A program made the translations under genes and the position numbers. The notes under the pieces were generated by a model. It searched no databases. It was not told the DNA's origin and was given only the letters and a program-made list of their open reading frames with translations. A DNA stretch of 41,347 nt from Pseudomonas folii (GTDB lineage: Bacteria > Pseudomonadota > Gammaproteobacteria > Pseudomonadales > Pseudomonadaceae): the NCBI RefSeq assembly GCF_014357575.1, contig NZ_JACONW010000043.1, positions 1 through 41,347 of the forward strand, given 5' to 3'. Below, in pieces: positions 24,401-32,295 of this stretch (position 1 is its first letter; each line of letters opens with the position of its first letter).

Positions 24401-27126
24401 TCCAGCATCGGCCTGGCGGCGCTATTGATGTTGGTAGTGGTAGTGGTAGTGGTGTTGGTGTTGTTGGTATTGGCCTTGGTATTAGTGCTATCGAAACGCT
24501 TATACAGTCGCAGCGACTCCTGATAGATCGGACTCATGCCCGAACGGCTGCGCGGGCCAGGGGTCAAGGCATGGTGGCCCGCAGCCTGCAGCTTCTGCTT
24601 GATGTTCTCGCCTGAGTTGAATGCTTGTTTGAGTTCTTTGGCATTTGCCTTGGGGGTTTCCAGCGGATGGAAGTGGTGTTGATAGGACTCGCCCATCTTG
24701 CGAAACCCTTCGGCAGCGGTCTTGAAGATGTTTTTCGCGCCACCGGTACGCACATTATCGGTGGTCGAACCAAACATGGTGGTGGTCGCCGAGCCGTTGG
24801 CGTTGCCGATTTTGGCTGTCTTGTGATTGCGCGCCTGCATGCTTTCCATCTGGCTGTTGGCCGTTGGATTGGCCTGAGCCTTGGCCGGGCGCAGCACTAT
24901 TTCGCCGAGGCGACCGTAGGACAATTCCAGCGAATGGTTGGACGGCTCGGGCTGAACCGTCTGGCCGTTGGCATCTGTCGTGCGTGGAGGCGACAGCGTG
25001 GCTTCGATCACCGGGCGTTTGTTTGGCCCCATCTCGACTTTGCCGATACTTACAGTCGCGCTGGACAAGTCTGCAGCGCTCAGGGAAATACCGGGCGCAA
25101 GAGCCGTTTTGACCTGGTCCAAAAGCACGTCTGCGCCGTCTTTTCTGGATGGGTCGGTGATGCCTGGCGAAATTGGATTTCCGATCCGTGATGTTGGCGG
25201 CGTACCAGGAGCACCCGGCGTAGCAGAAGCTGTCGCCGCGGTAGTCGCCATGGCAATGGCCGTCGCCGTCGCCGAAACAGGGGCCGGTGCAGGAGCAGCA
25301 ACCGCAGCCGCGGCAGGCGCCGAAGGTGCCTTGGTTTGCAGCCCGGCTGGCTTCCACGCAGCGGTCTCGCCGTGATGGCTCTGGGTCCACTGATCGTGGG
25401 GCAGCCGGTACAGATTGCCGCCTGCCGTCACGTACAGATGACGAGACTGATCAAGCGCCACGCTGGTGACGGCCAGTTCTTTGCCTTGCGCATCACGCGG
25501 GAGCGGGATGTCGACATTCAGCCCGTCGATGCTGGCTTTGAGCTTCGCCGGGGCCGATTCGGTGAGCAGGGCAAAATTCTTGTCGTCGAGCACTGCGCAA
25601 TGGCTGACCTTCTCTTCGCTCAACGTTCGCCCCACCTCCGCTGCGGTCGAGCGACCCAATGCCACCGGTTCGCCGTTGCCCAGCTTCAGTTTGGGTTGCG
25701 CGAAGCTGGCGTCCACAACCTTGGGTTTACCGTCTTGAATCACATACGGCTTGTCGTCGAGGCCGCGCACCAGTTGAGTAACGCCCTTGACATGGAGCTT
25801 GTCCCAGCTCTGGGTGGTTTCGTTCCAGCCGCACAGGTCTCGGTTTTTATTCAGACCCAGCGCAGCGCCGCCGTGGAGGCGGACTTGCGTGTCATCGACG
25901 CCGATACGTTCTGGCAGGCCGTTCTGGTTGACCAGATGCATCTGCTCGCTCAGCCGCCAGCCGGGACCCATTCTGCATTGGGTGGGTTCATCTTTATTCG
26001 AGGTAGTCATCGGCTGAATGAGCGGCGCACTGTGGCGCAAGCCTACGCCGTCACGTATCACCGCCTTGAGCGTACCGGCGTCTGCGATGAAGCCCTCGAT
26101 TGCCGCCTTGTCGGCGGCCTCGGCGCCGATCGCCTGATTCAGGCTTGGTTTCACAGCCTGCAACGACATCGTGTCTTTCGACTGCCAGTCATCGTTAAGC
26201 AGCTTGTGATGAAGCCCACCGTCATTGTCCAGTACAAACAGCGTCGGGCTGCCGTGGGTGTGGCTGGGCTTGAGCAACCCGACACGCTGGACATCGATAG
26301 GGGTTCCATCGTGCTTGAGCAGGCTGAGTTCGACGCCTTTTTCGCGATCAGTGCCTTCGGTCAGGTGAATCTTGCCGCTACGCTTTAACTGGACTTCATG
26401 GCTATCGATCGCGCTGTGGTCGCGTATGTCGTCCTTGTGTTTATACAGAATCATCTCGCCGCGCTGATCCAGCGACAAACGCGAGATGTTGTCTTGCGCA
26501 GGTTTTGCAGGGCTCCAGCGTTGCGCTGTTTTGTCGAAGGTGTACAGGGTGCGATTGTGCAGCGTGTGCTGAACGTTTTGCTTGTCGGTAAAAATACCGC
26601 TGCTTTCTGCCTGGTGACCTTTGCCTGCCGCGATCAGCGTGCTGACACCCTGGGGCATCGACGACTTCAATGTACTGATCACCGCATCGCTTTGCTGCAC
26701 CTGGTGATAGTGGCCGTCCTGGTCCTGCATCTGGTAGCCCTTCACCCCGGGGCCCAAGTGATGCTGATTAATCGCGCGAATATTCTTGTAGCTGCCTTCG
26801 GCATTGAGCTTTTGCGTGATTGCGTGCGCGGAAGTGGAGTTGACCATTTGCAGGTCGGTGGTTTTACCGTCCCGTGGCACGCGCATCAGGTCGTCGTGCC
26901 ACTCGCGTTGTTCGTGCTTGCCGACGTCACGCTGACGGGCGCGAAACATGCCGGTGACTTTGCTGCCCGCTTTGATCAGCGAATTCGCCACACCAACATG
27001 GGATGGGCGATCACGAAGCTGATTGAGTTTCGGGGCCTTGTTCTGACTGTGCAGCGGTGGTGCGGCAGGGGGCTGCTGGACGTTCTGGGATTGGCCATGC
27101 AGGCGCGATAGTAGTGAGTTAATCAT
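21454..27126 (-). CDS. avrE: AvrE-family type III effector
   Basis: The 1,890-aa AvrE/DspE-family effector is recognisable by its size, beta-propeller-like N-terminal half (repeated short strands, about 200-580) and C-terminal part (MEVTLELKPKVLESIENSLN, VRIKRFTLLRGATQTDS, MTPGGLLVRPL). A WxxxE motif is at 390-394 (WRLSE). Family members act inside plant cells and have been described as water/solute channels causing apoplast water-soaking. The in-frame ATG at 27189 lies upstream of the hrp box at 27159-27187 and cannot be transcribed from it, so ATG 27126 (MINSLLSRLHG) is chosen. Notable are an Ala-rich stretch (about 599-639), an Asn/Thr run (about 881-900) and a polar C-terminal tail. Confidence 0.93.
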   Translation of the reverse strand: MINSLLSRLHGQSQNVQQPPAAPPLHSQNKAPKLNQLRDRPSHVGVANSLIKAGSKVTGMFRARQRDVGKHEQREWHDDLMRVPRDGKTTDLQMVNSTSAHAITQKLNAEGSYKNIRAINQHHLGPGVKGYQMQDQDGHYHQVQQSDAVISTLKSSMPQGVSTLIAAGKGHQAESSGIFTDKQNVQHTLHNRTLYTFDKTAQRWSPAKPAQDNISRLSLDQRGEMILYKHKDDIRDHSAIDSHEVQLKRSGKIHLTEGTDREKGVELSLLKHDGTPIDVQRVGLLKPSHTHGSPTLFVLDNDGGLHHKLLNDDWQSKDTMSLQAVKPSLNQAIGAEAADKAAIEGFIADAGTLKAVIRDGVGLRHSAPLIQPMTTSNKDEPTQCRMGPGWRLSEQMHLVNQNGLPERIGVDDTQVRLHGGAALGLNKNRDLCGWNETTQSWDKLHVKGVTQLVRGLDDKPYVIQDGKPKVVDASFAQPKLKLGNGEPVALGRSTAAEVGRTLSEEKVSHCAVLDDKNFALLTESAPAKLKASIDGLNVDIPLPRDAQGKELAVTSVALDQSRHLYVTAGGNLYRLPHDQWTQSHHGETAAWKPAGLQTKAPSAPAAAAVAAPAPAPVSATATAIAMATTAATASATPGAPGTPPTSRIGNPISPGITDPSRKDGADVLLDQVKTALAPGISLSAADLSSATVSIGKVEMGPNKRPVIEATLSPPRTTDANGQTVQPEPSNHSLELSYGRLGEIVLRPAKAQANPTANSQMESMQARNHKTAKIGNANGSATTTMFGSTTDNVRTGGAKNIFKTAAEGFRKMGESYQHHFHPLETPKANAKELKQAFNSGENIKQKLQAAGHHALTPGPRSRSGMSPIYQESLRLYKRFDSTNTKANTNNTNTTTTTTTNINSAARPMLEAGIALLESKAVPKTRADQEKAQLHTGLETLHKDIEDSSYQAIVRLGQIHKLLDERGKALKPGVSNATAPGTGTVKATGAVKVMQDALLDSGLSLTSKAQTKLEELIQLGLKLPVRQLEPGYDNTGRNESKSSLLEDRVLLDAQTLLQVRDLLGRVHSQQGQTQIVNSENVGPGKSTTLDQLQGLRMAYENSDIKLFSDNGIVSHRQLEKLHQARDTVARELTGRHGLNYNTTRSFSEDLRAIGDHFGNLQVGDATSLLRSKGATFTSPAMFVPLTPDGGGIYVNFGIGREHGISLETEGGEDATTLGLKNSRSRNEFLNVGYYHAPSAVFSRLFSSEPKGNPSSAGELYSADASFKLTQSRAIAGWLTASNASMANVMENLLDPSASLADLYRLGKDKGGSVEKSKVNQGSIGVGSGVDLGRLNLGGTMLRNESGGVWNAFLRATAGINAEATLVSYSNTKVTTHKGEGQDAKAVKRAFEALPSASAGAYARVGLATNGNVHPDQTANNMGVNNHILVGQTVLPDALSVSFALDRAKNDKFTLNFKPGKAVTTPQLHDVEKSLGKVLKDKEIAKALAERKALLTELERCAPAPTPASATLPSSPLGGRALPPAVPPRPARERVANLSTLLPRLNNSMPKNNEVDALQKAIASLPAAPTQEQRNKVLNDARTLAVAMKADIKATENSKLLEKASKAIDAGEKVENPEGHLAALKAVVDHLDNLPHDNETLQELRYSVQQLVKNNDLSKSGGRLLASGEHKFTNTGLQLRKGGLVGDSAPWRDRTSTQNANAIATFINKSPVLQEMARRAEHSGPTSMEVTLELKPKVLESIENSLNTQDPKIQKKLEDALRNDDNVRIKRFTLLRGATQTDSKATPSLLLSAKSSASVTDSVVLASLDLKYSQEEEHRPISMTPGGLLVRPLVDKPVRDDMNAKGYAIKGSRNKKDLHSEEDVGRAKPGETIVEHSSNSANTGSGPRSTGAL
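24431..24486 (-). repeat. Trinucleotide-type microsatellite inside avrE
   Basis: A run of ggt/agt/gtt triplets on the plus strand encodes an Asn/Thr tract (NTKANTNNTNTTTTTTT) at about residue 881-900 of AvrE. Changes by whole triplets would alter tract length without breaking the frame. Confidence 0.8.
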
Positions 27127-27158
27127 TCCGTGAATGCTCGTCTCAGGGCTGTTACTGG

Positions 27159-27187
27159 TGTGTGGTCTATCGTCCTGAAACGGTTCC
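27159..27187 (-). promoter_or_regulatory. hrp box of avrE
   Basis: On the minus strand GGAACC (27187-27182), 16 nt, CCACACA (27165-27159). It fits entirely in the gap after the hrcU stop (27230) and lies 33 bp before ATG 27126. It gives avrE its own HrpL promoter in addition to possible read-through from hrcU. Confidence 0.92.
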
Positions 27188-27229
27188 AAAGGCTCTGAAA
27201 AGGCTTTTCAACGCCGACGGCATTGGTGG

Positions 27230-28318
27230 TCAGAGCATGTCGATATCGTTCGCCAGGATGACTTCACGCTTGGCTTCGTCGTCCAGTTGTTTGATCACGC
27301 CGTAGATCTGCGCCACTGCCTGCAGTGTGTCCCGCGGGATAAAGCGCCCTTCGGGCACGCGATACAGAACACGGGCGAGCCACACGCACTGGACCACCGG
27401 AATGCGTTCGCGCTTTGCTTCCTCGATCAGCGCCAGGGCGCCGGCATCCAGATGTTTGCAATGGATACGCGGCAGGGCTGTTTTGCCAGGCTTGTAATAC
27501 AGGGCAACCGCATAGTGGGTCGGGTTGACGATTAAAACGTCGGCATCCTTGACCGGTTTGGGCGGGGCCTTGGGTGCCTGATTGAGCAATTCGTGGGCGA
27601 GTTGGCGGCGGTGGCCCTTGACCTCCGGGTTGCCCTCGGAGTTTTTGTATTCCTGCTTGATGTCTTCCATGCTCATACGCAGTTGCTTGGCGTGGAAATA
27701 CTTCTGAATGGCAAAGTCCGCCACAGCGAGTGCCAGCAATAGCCCGCAGGTCACCCGCAAAATCCGATGGAACAGCGTCGACAGCGCGTGCCAGAACGTC
27801 ACCAGGTCGGTGTGCACCAGGCTGACCAGCGTGCCCAGAGCGGGCTCGACGATAAACCACATGACGGTTGCAATGATCGCAGCCTTGACCACGCCGGACA
27901 GCGACGTGACCAGGCTGCGCATGGTGAACATTTGCTTGAGGTGGCTGAAGGGGTTTAGCTTTTCCATGGTCGGCTTGAGCGCTTCGGGGGCGAACAGGAA
28001 GCCGAATTGCATCCAGCTTCCGACCAGCCGCATAAGCATGGCGACGCCGACGCTCAATGCAGCAAAAGCGGCCACCAGCCACACGCCCTGAGTGACCACT
28101 TCACCCACGGTGCGCAGGAAGGGTTGGTCCATGCGCGTCATCGACAGGTTGATCAGCGCCTGTAACTTTTCCATGCTGACGTCGGCCATGCCCAAGGTGA
28201 TTTCACTGACTACCACCAGGATCAGCAGCTTGGGCAGATCCTGGCTCTGCGCCACTTGCCCGCGCTTGCGTGCATCGCGAATCTGCTTGGGCGTGGCGTC
28301 CTGATTCTTCTCGCTCAT
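27230..28318 (-). CDS. hrcU: HrcU, export-gate switch protein (SctU)
   Basis: The 362-aa SctU/FlhB-family protein has four transmembrane helices in the first 215 residues (e.g. LLILVVVSEITLGMA, GVWLVAAFAALSVGVAMLM) and a cytoplasmic domain with the autocleavage motif NPTH at 265-268 (VLIVNPTHYAVALYY). Cleavage at this site switches substrate specificity, in concert with HrpP. It is the last structural gene of the hrpJ-hrcU transcript and overlaps hrcT by four bases. Confidence 0.97.
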   Translation of the reverse strand: MSEKNQDATPKQIRDARKRGQVAQSQDLPKLLILVVVSEITLGMADVSMEKLQALINLSMTRMDQPFLRTVGEVVTQGVWLVAAFAALSVGVAMLMRLVGSWMQFGFLFAPEALKPTMEKLNPFSHLKQMFTMRSLVTSLSGVVKAAIIATVMWFIVEPALGTLVSLVHTDLVTFWHALSTLFHRILRVTCGLLLALAVADFAIQKYFHAKQLRMSMEDIKQEYKNSEGNPEVKGHRRQLAHELLNQAPKAPPKPVKDADVLIVNPTHYAVALYYKPGKTALPRIHCKHLDAGALALIEEAKRERIPVVQCVWLARVLYRVPEGRFIPRDTLQAVAQIYGVIKQLDDEAKREVILANDIDML

Positions 28319-29121
28319 GGCGTCGGTTCGCGAGGGCCGGGGACCATCAGCAGCAGGGTGTGTCGTACGTCCTTTAGGAGATCAAGGCGTTCGATACCCA
28401 GGTCCATCAGGGTCGGCAAGTAAATCACCAGGAATGCAAGGCCGATCACGCACTTGGCCGGCATCGCGAGGATAAACACGTTCAGTTGGGGGCTGTAGAT
28501 ACCGATCAACGCCATCGCTGCTTCGACCATCAGCAACAAGGCAATAAACGGTGCCGAATACAGCAGTAAATGGGTGAAGGTATCCTGCAGGATTCCCAGG
28601 TATACATCGAAGCCTTGAGCTTGCAACGCTGGCCACCAACTCGTTGCGGGCCAGATCTGATAGCTGTCCCAGATCACCTGCATCAGCAGCGGCAACCCGC
28701 CAATGATCATCAACAGCATGATCATGGTTTCTTCGAACAGATGCGATAACGGCGTGACATCAGCGCCCAGCGCCGGGTTGAGCTGGCCGCCGGTCAGTGC
28801 GCCACGCTGGTTGTCGAGTAACACACCCACCGCGCTGAATAAAAAGAACGGAAGATAAAGCACCAGGCCCATCAGGGTGCCCAGTATCATTTCCTTGAAA
28901 ATCAGAAAGAAGATGTCCGACCATGATTTGCCCAACCGACTAAGCTCCTGGCCGATGCCCGGAGCAGGGATCAGCGCCAGTGCCGTCAGTACGGCATAGC
29001 GCGGCAGGCCTTTGAGGTGCTTGAACAGAAACGCAGGCACCAGAAACATGCAGGGGTAGAGGCGGGCCATGGACAAGGCGATGCCGTTGAGCAGCTCGTA
29101 GGCGAACTGGGCGTCGAACAT
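28315..29121 (-). CDS. hrcT: HrcT, export-gate membrane protein (SctT)
   Basis: The 268-aa SctT/FliR-family protein has about six to eight membrane segments and a conserved start (ALSMARLYPCMFLVPAFLFK). It contains LSHLFEETMIMLLMIIGGLP and AMALIGIYSPQLNVFILAMP, which are typical SctT blocks. It forms the export gate core with HrcR and HrcS. It starts two bases after hrcS and overlaps hrcU by ATGA. Confidence 0.96.
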   Translation of the reverse strand: MFDAQFAYELLNGIALSMARLYPCMFLVPAFLFKHLKGLPRYAVLTALALIPAPGIGQELSRLGKSWSDIFFLIFKEMILGTLMGLVLYLPFFLFSAVGVLLDNQRGALTGGQLNPALGADVTPLSHLFEETMIMLLMIIGGLPLLMQVIWDSYQIWPATSWWPALQAQGFDVYLGILQDTFTHLLLYSAPFIALLLMVEAAMALIGIYSPQLNVFILAMPAKCVIGLAFLVIYLPTLMDLGIERLDLLKDVRHTLLLMVPGPREPTP

Positions 29122-29123
29122 GC

Positions 29124-29387
29124 TCAGCCCTTACCGGTCTGGGCAATCATGTTGAACGCCATGTTGGTCAGTTGAATCAGCTCTACGCCAATCCAGCGGC
29201 CGGTCATCGCCAGGGTTACACCTACTGCGAGCAATTTGAGGCCGAACGGTAAGGTCTGATCCTGGACCTGCATCAGTGCCTGGACCAGTGACGTCAGCAC
29301 GCCGACCGCGACCGCCACAATCAGCGGCGGTGCAGTCAACAGCACCACCAGGATCATGCCCTGTTTGAACAGGTTCAAGGCTTCCAT
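29124..29387 (-). CDS. hrcS: HrcS, export-gate membrane protein (SctS)
   Basis: The 87-aa SctS/FliQ-family protein has two membrane hairpin helices (MILVVLLTAPPLIVAVAVGV and LLAVGVTLAMTGRWIGVELI) and the conserved middle TSLVQALMQVQDQTLPFGLK. It is full length for the family. It sits seven bases after hrcR and two before hrcT. Confidence 0.97.
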   Translation of the reverse strand: MEALNLFKQGMILVVLLTAPPLIVAVAVGVLTSLVQALMQVQDQTLPFGLKLLAVGVTLAMTGRWIGVELIQLTNMAFNMIAQTGKG

Positions 29388-29394
29388 CGCGACC

Positions 29395-30048
29395 TCACAT
29401 ATAGGAGTAGAAGAGGCTGTCGAGCAAGCGCGTCCAACCGCTGACCAGCACGAAGAGCAGGATTTTCAAGGGTAAGGAAATGGTCATCGGCGAAACCATT
29501 TGCATACCCAACGCGAGCAGCAGGTTGGAGACGATCAGGTCAATGACGATGAAAGGGATATAGATCAGAAAGCCGATTTCAAACGCCGCTTGCAGTTCCG
29601 ACAGCACGAAGGCCGGGATCAACAGCAACAGGTCTTCGCGGCTGGCGGCGTCCGCCATTGCCTTGGGCCACATGCGCAGGGCGTTTTCGTGCAAGTGAGT
29701 CAGCACGTCGGGCTCTACGTTGTGGCTCATGAACGCTTGAAGAGGGGCGAGCAGCGCCTGTGCGCTTTTACCCAGGCCTTTGGTGTCATTCAGTTGCAGC
29801 GGATGCTCTTGGGCAATGGTGGCGATTTCTGAAAACACCGGTGCCATGACGAACAGCGTGGCGGCAAGAGCAATACCATAGAGCGCCATGTTCGGCGGCA
29901 CTTGCTGCACGCCAATGGCATTGCGGGTAATGAGCAGTACGGAAGCGATTTTCAGGAAGGACGTGCACACCACCAGGAGGAATGGCAGCAGGGACAATGC
30001 GCCAAGAAACAGCGCCAGCATGATTGGATTCGTGTCATTGAGCGTCAT
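29395..30048 (-). CDS. hrcR: HrcR, export-gate membrane protein (SctR)
   Basis: The 217-aa SctR/FliP-family protein has four membrane segments and the conserved stretches [39 protein letters not shown] and [20 protein letters not shown], then [20 protein letters not shown]. It forms the core ring of the export gate. The start overlaps the hrcQ stop by four bases. Confidence 0.97.
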   Translation of the reverse strand: MTLNDTNPIMLALFLGALSLLPFLLVVCTSFLKIASVLLITRNAIGVQQVPPNMALYGIALAATLFVMAPVFSEIATIAQEHPLQLNDTKGLGKSAQALLAPLQAFMSHNVEPDVLTHLHENALRMWPKAMADAASREDLLLLIPAFVLSELQAAFEIGFLIYIPFIVIDLIVSNLLLALGMQMVSPMTISLPLKILLFVLVSGWTRLLDSLFYSYM

Positions 30049-31214
30049 CCGCGCTCATCCAGCTGAGTAATCTGCAAGCCGAGGCGGCCTTCCACATCCA
30101 CCAGTTCACCCTGCGCCAGCCGTCGTTCACCGTAGTAGAGACCGGCCAGCCCTGGCGTCACGCCGGGTACCTCAAGGATCGCGCCGGGTGCCAGGGCGGC
30201 GAGTTCGCCGAGGGTCAGGCGTATCTGGCCGCAACGCAACGTCAGCGGCATCGCCAGGTCGGCGAACGCTTCGGTAGGGCGTGCTGGCGACTGAGGGGCC
30301 TGATCGGCCTGATCGTTGTAGTCGTCTTCGTCTTCAAGCTGCCCGGCAGGCTCGGTGTAGTACTGATCTGCGTCAGCCTCTTCTGCGTAGGCACTTTCGG
30401 CATCTAGCTCATCAGCATGAGCGTCTTCATCCGCCCAAGGGTCGGTGTACTCGGCAATCGGTTCGTCAAGCTCATCACGGTCTGCCACCGTCGTCTCCTC
30501 GATTTCCAGAACTTCCAGTTGCAACCGTTCGGGCTGTTCGCAAACACGTACCTGAAGACGGCGCTGTCCCAGGGTCAATACCCCAAAGCCTGCGGTGTCG
30601 AAGTCAGCCTCGGTAGGGCACAGCACGTCACCAGGTCGCAAGGTTTCGAGCGTGTGCCGGGGTAGACTCAGGCTGCCCAGACGCAGCGCAAAAGCAAGCG
30701 TTAACCCTGAGTGGTCCCGTGGTGGATTTGCGTTCCATGTGGGCTGGTCGAGCCAATCGGCGAGCGCCGGGGCAGAGACTGCGAGCACACTGTCGACGCG
30801 GCCCTGACTCAATTGCAGGGTCATCTCGCAGTACACCCAATCGGCTTGCGCTGGTTCAGAGGCTGGCAGTGGTTTCAGTGTGCCCAGGACGGCGGCCAGT
30901 TCTGCCGCCAGCCCGGCGTTGTAGAGCGGCCACAGCCAGCCGTCGTCTGCGTCCGTACTTGCAACCCCGGCAAATCCCGGGCAGCTCGACCAGGCATTAA
31001 GTACCGGCTGAGCATCGCTGAGCCCAAGCGTCCCTAATGCGCTGTCGAAGCAGTTCAGCTCAGCGGCGACAGGCGCACGGCGGCTGGCCTTGAGCGTCAG
31101 TCGGCCCGCCTGGCCCTCTACGTTGAATGTCATCCATGGCTCGCCAGCCAATTGTCGAGACAGGCGGGCCTGAACATGGCTGACCTGCCGCAGTGGCAGC
31201 ACCTGGGCATTCAT
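30045..31214 (-). CDS. hrcQ: HrcQ, undivided C-ring/sorting-platform protein (SctQ)
   Basis: The 389-aa SctQ protein starts [20 protein letters not shown] at an ATG overlapping the hrpP stop (ATGA); in-frame sequence further upstream lies inside hrpP and is rejected. The N-terminal two thirds correspond to HrcQa. An acidic linker (about 243-310) leads to the C-terminal surface-presentation domain ([20 protein letters not shown], ending [15 protein letters not shown]), which corresponds to HrcQb. In P. syringae these are two genes; here one frame covers both. An internal start with a good ribosome site at codon 243 could give a separate C-terminal product. Confidence 0.93.
   Translation of the reverse strand: MNAQVLPLRQVSHVQARLSRQLAGEPWMTFNVEGQAGRLTLKASRRAPVAAELNCFDSALGTLGLSDAQPVLNAWSSCPGFAGVASTDADDGWLWPLYNAGLAAELAAVLGTLKPLPASEPAQADWVYCEMTLQLSQGRVDSVLAVSAPALADWLDQPTWNANPPRDHSGLTLAFALRLGSLSLPRHTLETLRPGDVLCPTEADFDTAGFGVLTLGQRRLQVRVCEQPERLQLEVLEIEETTVADRDELDEPIAEYTDPWADEDAHADELDAESAYAEEADADQYYTEPAGQLEDEDDYNDQADQAPQSPARPTEAFADLAMPLTLRCGQIRLTLGELAALAPGAILEVPGVTPGLAGLYYGERRLAQGELVDVEGRLGLQITQLDERG
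30486..30500 (-). promoter_or_regulatory. Probable internal translation start in hrcQ (HrcQ-C)
   Basis: On the minus strand GAGGAG (30500-30495) is followed after six bases by in-frame GTG (30488-30486, codon 243). It would give a 147-aa product starting with the acidic linker, close in size to stand-alone HrcQb. SctQ proteins elsewhere (YscQ, Spa33) use such internal starts. Confidence 0.6.
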
Positions 31215-31822
31215 GCGCACCCCCGGTGACGCACGCTGAGGTTGACGGGTTGACACAGCGCTCGGCTCAGATCGTCCTGGCAGCGCGGGTGGTTCTGGCG
31301 TAAATGCTCGGCGGCATGCGCTTCTGCGCAATCCAGATCAATGTCCCAGCCGCGTGGCGAACGATTACGCGCATTCAGGCCGATGCGGCCCAGGTTCGGC
31401 ATGAACAGCGTGGCTTGCAGTGACTGGCCGGTGCCAGCGGGCAGCCGTCCGGCCAGGTCATCGACCAACTGGTTCCAGGCGGCGAAACCTGCGCTACCCA
31501 TGCCATCAGCCTGGCCTGCGAACGACTGGCCACGTGAACCGCCTTGTCCCTGGCCACCCATGCCGCCCAATGGCGCCAGGAGTTGCTGAAAAAACAGCCC
31601 GTCGGCCATACGTTCGGAATCGCCATGTCGGGCTTTGCCGCTGTCTCGCCCCGACGTCTCTCGAGGCCGATCAAGCTCGTTGGGGCCACGGCCTTGCGGG
31701 CGCGCAGCAGCACTTTGTGGCTGCTGTCTGTCGCGAGGTGCATCGCGCTGCGGCTCTTGCCGTTCCGGCTTGGCAGGCGCGCGATGATCGAGAATAGCGT
31801 GTGCAGGGCTGCTGAGATTCAT
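31211..31822 (-). CDS. hrpP: HrpP, needle/pilus length and substrate-switch protein (SctP)
   Basis: The 203-aa protein has a Pro/Gln/Arg-rich unstructured N-terminal half (AKPERQEPQRDAPRDRQQPQ), a Gly/Gln linker and a compact C-terminal domain (about 115-200: LQATLFMPNLGRIGLNARNR). That is the usual SctP/T3S4 layout. SctP proteins act with SctU (HrcU) to switch secretion class and set appendage length. It overlaps hrpO and hrcQ by four bases each. Confidence 0.88.
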   Translation of the reverse strand: MNLSSPAHAILDHRAPAKPERQEPQRDAPRDRQQPQSAAARPQGRGPNELDRPRETSGRDSGKARHGDSERMADGLFFQQLLAPLGGMGGQGQGGSRGQSFAGQADGMGSAGFAAWNQLVDDLAGRLPAGTGQSLQATLFMPNLGRIGLNARNRSPRGWDIDLDCAEAHAAEHLRQNHPRCQDDLSRALCQPVNLSVRHRGCA

Positions 31823-32295
31823 GTCGTCTCCTTTGGCAGAGCCAGGGTTTCGCGCAGGCAGGCCAGTTTTTCCAGGGCGCGCTGGCTGGCGCGCAATTGA
31901 GCCTGGGCTTCGCTGACACGCACGTGCTGGGCGTCAAGTTCAAGATTCAGGCGCTGGACGTGGACGCGCAGCTCGGTTTGCCGGTCCATGAGTTGTTGCT
32001 CTCGCTGATGCCACTGCTGGATAGCGTTGAGGCTCATGACCTGGCCCTCACACTGCAACGCCAACGCTTTGCGTGCCTGCTTTTGCTGGCGCAGGTCTTC
32101 AGCGCAGTCTTCATCAGCCTGTTCTATCGCCGCCTGCATCTGCTCGGCTTCCTGCCGGGCTTCGCGGCAACGGCGCTCCAGGCTGTGCTTGCGCAATTCG
32201 CGCAGCGGCGAGAGCAGGGTCACCACCTCGACCAGCGCATCGCGCTGCGGGTCGGCATCCGGTGCGGCTTCTTCAACAGCCGGCCTACGGCGCAT
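31819..32295 (-). CDS. hrpO: HrpO, ATPase stalk protein (SctO)
   Basis: The 158-aa protein is almost entirely coiled coil, rich in Gln, Glu, Arg and Leu (CREARQEAEQMQAAIEQADE, AQLRASQRALEKLACLRETL), as expected for the SctO/FliJ stalk that turns in the ATPase ring. It begins 11 bases inside hrcN and overlaps hrpP by ATGA. Confidence 0.9.
   Translation of the reverse strand: MRRRPAVEEAAPDADPQRDALVEVVTLLSPLRELRKHSLERRCREARQEAEQMQAAIEQADEDCAEDLRQQKQARKALALQCEGQVMSLNAIQQWHQREQQLMDRQTELRVHVQRLNLELDAQHVRVSEAQAQLRASQRALEKLACLRETLALPKETT

Noticed and set aside
25336..26388. Plus-strand open frame of 350 codons inside avrE
   Set aside because: Antisense shadow of avrE; no ribosome site or family features.
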